From Spirochaetaceae bacterium (GTDB lineage: Bacteria; Spirochaetota; Spirochaetia; SZUA-6; Fen-1364): DNA of 7,931 bases. The DNA lies in assembly GCA_003170115.1 (NCBI GenBank), contig PMZS01000114.1, positions 34,039 through 41,969 of the forward strand, in the 5' to 3' direction. A model generated the notes under the pieces. It ran no database searches. It was not told the origin of the DNA and worked only from the letters and a program-made list of their open reading frames with translations. Below, one piece after another: positions 1-5,086 of this stretch; position 1 is the stretch's first letter; each line of letters starts with the position of its first letter. The position numbers and the translations under genes were made by a program.

Positions 1-49
1 GGCACTAGACCCTGAATCTAGCGTGTCTACCAAATTTCACCATCCGGGC
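1..49 (-). tRNA. tRNA-Leu (anticodon CAG), 5' half, cut by the window edge
   Basis: Read on the minus strand from base 49, the sequence starts GCCCGGATGG, the usual start of bacterial tRNA-Leu. It continues with a GTG/CAC D-stem, a D-loop containing GGTAGA, and a 5-bp anticodon stem CTAGA/TCTAG closing the loop TTCAGGG. The anticodon is therefore CAG, which reads CUG leucine codons. The layout closely follows Escherichia coli tRNA-Leu, as recalled. The 3' part (long variable arm, T-arm, acceptor 3' strand) lies outside the window. It is transcribed divergently from the YmdB homologue. Confidence 0.93.
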
Positions 50-58
50 GCGCTTCGA

Positions 59-88
59 AACGTAGCAAAATCACGCTCAACTTGTCAA
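59..88 (-). promoter_or_regulatory. Probable sigma-70-type promoter of tRNA-Leu
   Basis: On the minus strand a perfect -35 box TTGACA (83-88) is followed by an 18-bp spacer and a weak -10 TACGTT (59-64). The -10 is preceded by TGC, an extended -10 signature. Predicted transcription start is near base 52, about three bases before the mature tRNA 5' end. The -10 matches consensus only 3/6, so its exact placement is uncertain. The -35 is shared, in opposite orientation, with the plus-strand promoter. Confidence 0.5.
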
Positions 89-110
89 GGAGAGCCGCGG
101 CCGCTATCCT
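82..110 (+). promoter_or_regulatory. Probable promoter of the YmdB homologue, start site at the ATG
   Basis: TTGTCA (82-87, 5/6 to TTGACA), a 17-bp spacer and TATCCT (105-110, 4/6 to TATAAT) predict transcription start at about base 117, the A of the ATG. An AAGGAG at 87-92 is 24 bases from the ATG, too far to act as a ribosome binding site for it, and lies inside the promoter spacer. A leaderless mRNA is the simplest reading. Confidence 0.55.
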
Positions 111-116
111 CTCCTG

Positions 117-953
117 ATGGCATCGTTGCGTGTCCTCTTCATCGGTGAGATCGTCGGGAAGTCCGGCGTGTGGGTCGTGAAGGAGCTCCTGCCGAAGATC
201 CGGCAGGAGAAGCGCATCGATTTCGTCATCGCTGACGGTGAAGGGGCCACGGGGGGATTCGGCATCGGGAAGAACCACGCCGTATACCTGCACAAGCTCG
301 GCATAGATGCGATCACCACGGGTGAGTGCAGCTACTACAAAAAGGACATCGTCGAGCATTTCAACCGGTCTCCTTACATGATCCGGCCCGCCAACTATCC
401 TCCGCGCAACCCCGGCCGCGGCTTCATGATCTTCGAGAAGAACGAGCGGAAAATCGCCGTCGTGTCCCTCCTCGGAACTGCCGGCTTCAAGCGGGTGCAC
501 CTGAAGAATCCCTTCAGCCTTCTGCCGAGACTGCTTGAATCGATCACGCCAGAGACACACACGGTGGTTCTGGATTTCCACGCGGTGACCACGGCGGAGA
601 AGGCCACCATGTTCGCGATCGCGGATGGGAAGATCTCCGCGGTGATCGGCACGCACACGAAGGCGTTGACCGCGGATGACCGCGTAATGGCGGGGGGCAC
701 CGCGGTGATCACGGATGCCGGCAGAACGGGAAGTCTCTGCTCCGTCGCGGGACTGGACCCCGAGATCGAGATCCGGAAGCTTACCACGCTCGTGCACGAG
801 TATTCGAAGGAAGCCTGGGCGATGCTCGAGATGCAGGGGGTTGTCGTTGAGATTGGCGATGACGGCAAGGCCATATCAATAGAAAGATTCCGTGAGCCCT
901 GCGCCTCCCCGCCGCCCGCGGCCAAGGAGCAGGACGTTCCGCCGGCCGATTGA
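117..953 (+). CDS. ymdB: YmdB/TIGR00282-family metallophosphoesterase homologue with an altered metal site
   Basis: The 278-residue product aligns along its length with Bacillus subtilis YmdB, a 2',3'-cyclic-nucleotide phosphodiesterase that affects biofilm and motility decisions (compared from memory). Family landmarks are clear: FIGEIVG (8-14), DGEG (40-43), TTGECSYYKKDI (67-78), RPANYP (90-95), DFHA (153-156), GTHT (178-181), ITDAG (198-202). Yet YmdB ligands D8, N40, N67, H68 and H177 align with E11, G43, E70, C71 and K182; only E42, H155 and H180 are kept. The fold is probably intact, but di-metal phosphodiesterase chemistry is doubtful. The ATG follows a promoter directly; no better in-frame start lies upstream, because a stop occurs at 63-65. 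The last ~20 residues are a Pro/Ala-rich tail. No signal peptide, so cytoplasmic. Family assignment is secure; activity is not. Confidence 0.9.
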   Translation: MASLRVLFIGEIVGKSGVWVVKELLPKIRQEKRIDFVIADGEGATGGFGIGKNHAVYLHKLGIDAITTGECSYYKKDIVEHFNRSPYMIRPANYPPRNPGRGFMIFEKNERKIAVVSLLGTAGFKRVHLKNPFSLLPRLLESITPETHTVVLDFHAVTTAEKATMFAIADGKISAVIGTHTKALTADDRVMAGGTAVITDAGRTGSLCSVAGLDPEIEIRKLTTLVHEYSKEAWAMLEMQGVVVEIGDDGKAISIERFREPCASPPPAAKEQDVPPAD

Positions 954-978
954 AGTGCGCGCCTCACGCAGCTACTAT
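950..978 (+). promoter_or_regulatory. Probable promoter of the 91-residue ORF, near-leaderless
   Basis: TTGAAG (950-955), which contains the stop codon of the preceding gene, is followed by a 17-bp spacer and TACTAT (973-978). The predicted start site is about base 985, three bases before the ATG at 988. No Shine-Dalgarno is present. Box matches are moderate (4/6 each). Confidence comes from the exact spacing and from the same arrangement at the neighbouring genes. Confidence 0.5.
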
Positions 979-987
979 TGAGCTATC

Positions 988-1263
988 ATGCCGAAATGGC
1001 AGGACGTGCTTCGCAATTCCGTCTCCAATGAAGCCATCCGCGCGAGCAATCTGCGCCGGATCCCCCAGCTGAAGGCCTGCCCCTTCTGGGACAGGGCCGT
1101 GTTCCTGGGCAGGATCTCCCACAAGGTGAAAGTCGCCAACTATGATGGCGGACTCGTCAAGTACGACGGACGCATCTATTACGTGAACAGGTCGCAGATC
1201 GAAGCCCTGCAGAGCTTTGTTCATTGGGATCTGAAAAAGACCATCGCGGTCATGGACGATTAG
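988..1263 (+). CDS. Uncharacterised 91-residue protein
   Basis: I do not recognise this family. The ORF looks genuinely coding: third codon positions are strongly G/C-biased like the neighbouring genes, it fills the gap between ymdB and pyrG without overlap, and it has its own promoter. The N-terminal ~30 residues are polar and probably helical. The middle, about 33-68, is rich in aromatic and alternating hydrophobic residues with turn-like YDGG (52-55) and YDGR (59-62), suggesting a small beta structure. The C-terminal part (70-88) looks helical. It has one cysteine (C31) and tryptophans at 4, 34 and 80. There is no signal peptide or membrane segment, so it is likely a soluble cytoplasmic protein. 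A link to PyrG or to the YmdB homologue is only suggested by position. Confidence 0.72.
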   Translation: MPKWQDVLRNSVSNEAIRASNLRRIPQLKACPFWDRAVFLGRISHKVKVANYDGGLVKYDGRIYYVNRSQIEALQSFVHWDLKKTIAVMDD

Positions 1264-1306
1264 CCGCGCCTCAGGGAACAGGGAACGCGGCAGGTCCGGG
1301 CGTCCA

Positions 1307-1335
1307 TTGAGGCGATCGCCGTTTCCTGCTACAAT
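1307..1335 (+). promoter_or_regulatory. Probable pyrG promoter, near-leaderless
   Basis: TTGAGG (1307-1312), a 17-bp spacer and TACAAT (1330-1335, 5/6 to TATAAT) place the start site near base 1342, three bases before the pyrG ATG at 1345. No Shine-Dalgarno is visible. The spacer overlaps a perfect 10-bp palindrome, GGCGATCGCC (1311-1320), which could be an operator. The initially transcribed stretch is C-rich (1341-1344 are all C). Confidence 0.65.
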
Positions 1336-1344
1336 CCGGTCCCC

Positions 1345-2970
1345 ATGAGCAAATACATTTTCGTCACGGGCGGAGTCTGCTCTGGGCTGGGAAAAGGCGT
1401 CGCCTCGGCGTCCATCGGCAGCCTCCTGGAGAACAGGGGGTTCAACATCCGGATGATCAAGATCGATCCCTACATCAACGTGGATGCGGGAACGATGAGT
1501 CCTTATCAGCATGGAGAGGTCTACGTCACCGAGGACGGCGCGGAAACGGACCTCGACCTGGGCAACTACAGCAGGTTCACCTCATCCCCGATCAATCGGG
1601 ACAATTCCATCACCACGGGCCAGGTGTACCAGGCCGTCATTACCAAGGAGCGGGAAGGCAGGTTCCTCGGCAGGACCGTGCAGGTCATCCCGCATATCAC
1701 CGACGAGATCAAGGCGCGCATCATCCGGGTCGGCGAGCAGCCGGGAGTGGACGTGACTCTCGTGGAAGTGGGAGGCACGGTGGGCGACATCGAGTCCATC
1801 CCTTTCCTGGAGGCGGCGCGGCAGTTCATCCATGACATGGGCAAGGAGAACGTCCTCTTTGTCCACCTCACCCTGGTGCCGCAGGTCTACTGGGGAGAAC
1901 CGAAAAGCAAGCCGACGCAGCATTCGGTGCGGGAATTGAGGGAGATCGGAATCCAGCCGGACCTGTTGCTCTGCCGGTCCTCCGGCATGCTGGACGAAGA
2001 CCTCCGACGGAAGATCTCCCTGTTCACGAACGTCGAAAAAGAGGCGGTGATCTCCGCCTACGACGTGCGCACGACGATCTACGACATCCCCCTGAGTTTC
2101 GTCGGCCAGAACGTGGACGCGATCATCATGAAAAAGCTCGGGCTCGCGGACAAGGGGCCCTCCCGCGACGGGTGGAAACAGGTCGTGGAGCATTTTGCAA
2201 ATGCAAAGCGGACGGCACGGATCGCCATCGTGGGCAAGTACACGGGCCTTCACGATTCCTACATTTCGATTTTCGAATCGCTCTTTCACGGGGGCATTGC
2301 CAACAGGGCGCGCGTACAACTGGTGAAGTTCGAGAGCGAGGACCTGGAGGACGGCCGTGATCTCGCCTCGGCGTTCGCGGACTGCGACGGCATCCTGGTG
2401 CCCGGCGGTTTCGGCCTGAGGGGGATAGAAGGCATGATCCTTGCAGCCCGCTACGCGCGGGAGAACAAGGTTCCCTACCTGGGAATCTGCCTGGGCATGC
2501 AGATCATGGTGATCGAGTACTCCCGATCCTGTCTCGGGCTGAAGGATGCGAACTCCACGGAGTTCGAGCCGGAGGCGAAAAATCCAGTGGTCAGCCTCCT
2601 GGAAGAGCAGGTGGACATCACGGCGTACGGCGGGACAATGCGCCTCGGAAAAGGAGACACACACTTGAAGGCGGGAAGCCGGATCCATGCCGCGTATGGC
2701 GCGCAGGTGATCTCCGAGCGGCACCGCCACCGCTACGAGGTGTCCAACCAGTACCGCAAGGGGCTGGAGGATGCGGGGCTGATCGTGAGCGGTCTCACAC
2801 CGGACAGCACGCTCGTGGAGTCAATCGAATGGCCTGACCACCCCTGGGGAGTCGGGGTGCAGTTCCATCCCGAGTTCAAATCCAAGCCCCTGGCCCCCAG
2901 CCCGCTGTTCTCCCACTTCATCACGGCATGCCTGGCAGCGCAGGAAAAGACCGCGTCCCTCCGGGCGTGA
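1345..2970 (+). CDS. pyrG: CTP synthase (glutamine-hydrolysing)
   Basis: PyrG converts UTP to CTP using ATP and ammonia taken from glutamine, the last step of pyrimidine nucleotide synthesis in the cytoplasm. The 541-residue length is normal. The N-terminal synthetase domain (about 1-270) opens with the nucleotide-binding loop GGVCSGLGKG (9-18) and has the DGAETDLDLGNY and EVGGTVGDIES motifs. The C-terminal class-I glutamine amidotransferase domain has the oxyanion-region GGFGLRG, nucleophile C382 in GICLGMQ, and the partner residues H508 and E510 in FHPEF. The ATG fits the family start MSKYIFVTGG. CTP is needed to activate Kdo and lipids, which matches the LPS-export genes behind it: the stop codon overlaps the lptC start as GTGA. 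Transcription probably begins just in front of the ATG. Confidence 0.98.
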   Translation: MSKYIFVTGGVCSGLGKGVASASIGSLLENRGFNIRMIKIDPYINVDAGTMSPYQHGEVYVTEDGAETDLDLGNYSRFTSSPINRDNSITTGQVYQAVITKEREGRFLGRTVQVIPHITDEIKARIIRVGEQPGVDVTLVEVGGTVGDIESIPFLEAARQFIHDMGKENVLFVHLTLVPQVYWGEPKSKPTQHSVRELREIGIQPDLLLCRSSGMLDEDLRRKISLFTNVEKEAVISAYDVRTTIYDIPLSFVGQNVDAIIMKKLGLADKGPSRDGWKQVVEHFANAKRTARIAIVGKYTGLHDSYISIFESLFHGGIANRARVQLVKFESEDLEDGRDLASAFADCDGILVPGGFGLRGIEGMILAARYARENKVPYLGICLGMQIMVIEYSRSCLGLKDANSTEFEPEAKNPVVSLLEEQVDITAYGGTMRLGKGDTHLKAGSRIHAAYGAQVISERHRHRYEVSNQYRKGLEDAGLIVSGLTPDSTLVESIEWPDHPWGVGVQFHPEFKSKPLAPSPLFSHFITACLAAQEKTASLRA

Positions 2971-3539
2971 AGCGCCGACACCGGACACGGGTTTTCTTCT
3001 CGTTGCGGGCACTTCCCCTGGCGTTCCTTCTCACCGGGTGCAGCATCGATTACCAGGGGGCGACCGTGGAGGAGCAATCGCCCGCCGGAATTCCCGACAC
3101 AGTGGCTGTGGGCCTGCTCCACCGGGTTCACAAGGACGGCAGGTTGTCCCTCGAGCTGGAGGCGGCGCGCGCGGAAACCTGGAACGCGAAGAATCAGACC
3201 ATCCTGACCGACGCACATTTCGTCGAGTTCGACGACAAAGGCGGGAAAGCGACCGAGGGGGAGGCGCGCACCGTGATCTTCCACTCCGATACCGAAAACG
3301 CGGAGATAACGGGCGCCGTCCATGTGCATTCGGCCGCAGAGAAAGGCGACGTGCGCGCCGATACCCTGAACTGGGAGAACAAGGCCCGGCGGCTCATCGC
3401 GCCCGCGGCCGAGCTGGTGACAATCCGGAAGGAAGATGGCTCTTCCCTCACGGGGACTGGTTTTACCGGCGATTTCAAGAAACGCCAGGTCACCTTTGCG
3501 GGACCCGTGCAGGGCACGTATGTCTGGGAAGAAAAATAG
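2967..3539 (+). CDS. lptC: LPS export protein LptC, probable lipoprotein
   Basis: LptC takes lipopolysaccharide from the LptB2FG transporter in the inner membrane and passes it to LptA. The GTG at 2967 is chosen because it overlaps the pyrG stop (GTGA) and gives a 190-residue protein beginning with a basic stretch (KRRHRTR), a hydrophobic core (about 9-22) and a lipobox LTGC with C25. The ATG at 2928 would add 13 residues inside pyrG. The rest is a beta-rich LptC/OstA-like domain (about 45-188) with alternating polar/hydrophobic strands and the family-style phrases AEITGAVHVHS and LTGTGFTGDF. E. coli LptC is anchored by a transmembrane helix, so a lipid anchor would differ. Its end overlaps lptA by 20 bases. 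Position between pyrG and lptA-lptB supports the call; sequence similarity alone in this family is weak. Confidence 0.86.
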   Translation: MKRRHRTRVFFSLRALPLAFLLTGCSIDYQGATVEEQSPAGIPDTVAVGLLHRVHKDGRLSLELEAARAETWNAKNQTILTDAHFVEFDDKGGKATEGEARTVIFHSDTENAEITGAVHVHSAAEKGDVRADTLNWENKARRLIAPAAELVTIRKEDGSSLTGTGFTGDFKKRQVTFAGPVQGTYVWEEK

Positions 3540-4293
3540 CAGACTTCGTCCGCCCGCGTGCCGGTCTTTTTCCGCGTCGCGGATCGCGGTTGTCGCGCTG
3601 TTTGCCGCAACCGCGGCGCTCCTTCACGCTGAGAAGTTCAATTTCTCAGGGGACATGACGACCATGACCCTTGCGGAGGGAGGGCAGCACGCGCTCCTGA
3701 CCGGACATGGCAGGGTGGAATCCCAGGACCTCCGCATCACCGCGGACAGTATCGAGCTGTTCGGCAAGGATTTCATCTACGCCCAATGCCACGGAAATGT
3801 GCACGTGGTCGATGCCCGGCGTGGTCTCGACCTCACCAGCCAGGATCTCTTCTATGACCGGGACCGCAAGATCGCGCGGATCCGCGGGAACGCCATGATG
3901 GCCGACGTGAAAAACGAGATGGTGGTGAAAGGCGGTTTCATCGAAGACCGGGATACCGAGCAGATCACCATCGTGCAGATCGGCGTGCGGATCTTCAAGA
4001 AGGACATCGTCTGCCGCTCCGAGTTCGCCCGCTACCAGCGGGACAAAAAGATCCTCGAGCTCTCCGGCATGCCCTGGGTGTCCAAGGGCGGGGACGTGTA
4101 CCAGGCGGCGCGCATCACGATCAACCTGGACACGGAGGAAATCTCGCTGGAGGGCAGCGTGCAGGGCACCCTGGAGGACAAGGGCAAGAGCACGCCGGAC
4201 ACAAAGGGCACCGGTGCCAGCCCCGACGCTCCAACCAGCAAGGGCGCCGCTCCCGACTCCACTCCCGCCAAGGGGACGGGCAGTGACCGATAG
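3520..4293 (+). CDS. lptA: LptA/OstA-like periplasmic LPS transport protein
   Basis: LptA forms the periplasmic bridge that carries LPS from LptC to LptD at the outer membrane. The start at 3520 overlaps the end of lptC by 20 bases, has a modest AGGG about 8 bases upstream, and yields 257 residues with a clear signal peptide: basic N-region, hydrophobic 22-35, likely cleavage after LHA (37). An upstream ATG at 3436 would put 28 unlikely residues before it. Residues ~38-215 show the repeated short beta-strand pattern of the OstA fold (for example ITADSIELFGKDFIYAQ, ISLEGSVQG). Residues ~220-257 form a Lys/Gly/Pro/Ser/Thr tail of near-repeated KGTG-like units, probably disordered and longer than in E. 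coli LptA. It overlaps lptB by 11 bases. A second LptC-like or other OstA-domain role is less likely given the context. Confidence 0.87.
   Translation: MSGKKNSRLRPPACRSFSASRIAVVALFAATAALLHAEKFNFSGDMTTMTLAEGGQHALLTGHGRVESQDLRITADSIELFGKDFIYAQCHGNVHVVDARRGLDLTSQDLFYDRDRKIARIRGNAMMADVKNEMVVKGGFIEDRDTEQITIVQIGVRIFKKDIVCRSEFARYQRDKKILELSGMPWVSKGGDVYQAARITINLDTEEISLEGSVQGTLEDKGKSTPDTKGTGASPDAPTSKGAAPDSTPAKGTGSDR
4270..4275 (+). promoter_or_regulatory. Ribosome binding site deciding the lptB start
   Basis: AAGGGG lies 7 bases before the GTG at 4283, inside the end of lptA. It supports this GTG over the ATG at 4214, which would add 23 Pro-rich residues with no family counterpart. Confidence 0.6.
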
Positions 4294-5017
4294 GGGCACG
4301 CTCTTCCTGGAAGGGCTCGGGAAAAACTTCGGCCGCATGCAGGCAGTGCGGGAGGTCACCTTCCGCATGGAAAGCGGGGAAGTCGTCGGCCTGCTCGGTC
4401 CGAACGGCGCGGGCAAGACCACGGTCTTCTACATGGTGGTTGGTTTTATCCGCCCCAGCACCGGCAGGATCTGGCTGAACGGGAGGGACATCTCGGGCCT
4501 TCCCATGTACCGCCGCGCGCGGCTGGGCGTGTCGTATCTGCCGCAGGAGCCTTCGATATTCCGGAAGCTGTCCGTACAGGACAACGTCCTTGCGATCCTT
4601 GAAACACGCCGCGGGCTCACCAGCCGGGAAAAGCACGTGCTCCTGGACAAGCTCCTGGAGGACCTTGGTATCAGCGCGCTGCGCAGGCAGAAGGCATACA
4701 CCCTCTCCGGCGGGGAGAGGAGGCGCACCGAGATCGCCCGGTCCCTTGCGATCGAGCCCAAGTTCCTCCTCCTGGACGAACCTTTCGCCGGCATCGACCC
4801 TATCACCGTTTCCGAGCTGAAGATGATCGTGCAGGGGCTTTCGGACAGGGGCATCGGTGTTCTGATCACGGACCATAATGTCCGGGACACGCTCCAGATC
4901 ACGCATCGCTCGCACATCATAAACCGCGGGGAGATCCTGGTGAGCGGGACCCGTGAGGAGCTGCTGGCGAGCGAGGTCGCCCGTTCGATCTACCTGGGGC
5001 ACGAATTCGAGATTTAG
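4283..5017 (+). CDS. lptB: LPS export ABC transporter ATP-binding protein LptB
   Basis: LptB is the cytoplasmic ATPase dimer that drives LPS extraction by LptF and LptG. From the GTG start it is 244 residues, close to the usual ~241. All ABC motifs are present: Walker A GPNGAGKTT (39-47), Q-loop Q88 in YLPQEPSIF, the signature LSGGERRR (141-148), Walker B LLLDEPF (162-168) with E166, the D-loop AGIDP, and the switch histidine H198 in LITDHNV. The PQEPSIFRKLSV and SGGERRRTEIAR wording is characteristic of LptB rather than of amino-acid importers. It overlaps lptA by 11 bases and closes the pyrG-lptC-lptA-lptB unit. lptF and lptG are not in the window, as is common, since they usually lie elsewhere. 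No obvious terminator follows. Confidence 0.97.
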   Translation: MTDRGTLFLEGLGKNFGRMQAVREVTFRMESGEVVGLLGPNGAGKTTVFYMVVGFIRPSTGRIWLNGRDISGLPMYRRARLGVSYLPQEPSIFRKLSVQDNVLAILETRRGLTSREKHVLLDKLLEDLGISALRRQKAYTLSGGERRRTEIARSLAIEPKFLLLDEPFAGIDPITVSELKMIVQGLSDRGIGVLITDHNVRDTLQITHRSHIINRGEILVSGTREELLASEVARSIYLGHEFEI

Positions 5018-5040
5018 GCCACCATCCCGGTTCCCGGGGT

Positions 5041-5070
5041 TTGACAAATCACCCAGCCGTAACGCACAAT
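5041..5070 (+). promoter_or_regulatory. Probable rpoN promoter in the lptB-rpoN gap
   Basis: A perfect -35 TTGACA (5041-5046), an 18-bp spacer and CACAAT (5065-5070, 4/6) predict transcription from about base 5077. The -10 overlaps the ATG at 5069, so if this promoter is used, translation must begin downstream, at the GTG at 5087. The gap is the only sizeable break in the otherwise overlapping gene string. Confidence 0.55.
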
Positions 5071-5077
5071 GGTTTCC

Positions 5078-5082
5078 GGAGG
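5078..5082 (+). promoter_or_regulatory. Shine-Dalgarno GGAGG in front of the rpoN GTG
   Basis: GGAGG sits four bases before the in-frame GTG at 5087. The spacing is short but usable. Together with the promoter position and the family N-terminal length it favours 5087 over the ATG at 5069. Confidence 0.45.
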
Positions 5083-5086
5083 TGTC

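Noticed and set aside
27..797. Minus-strand ORF of 256 codons opposite ymdB running into the tRNA
   Set aside because: It runs through the tRNA-Leu sequence and its promoter region and lacks protein-like motifs; shadow of ymdB.
1272..1285. Tandem duplication CAGGGAA CAGGGAA
   Set aside because: Only two 7-base copies; no sign of a functional site and compatible with chance or slippage.
1263..1291. Possible terminator hairpin GCCGCG/CGCGGC after the 91-residue ORF
   Set aside because: The stem is only 6 bp with a 17-base loop and no T-run follows, so it is too weak to call a terminator.
1582..2730. Minus-strand ORF of 382 codons opposite pyrG
   Set aside because: Antisense shadow of a highly conserved gene, with no recognisable domain or promoter/SD in front.
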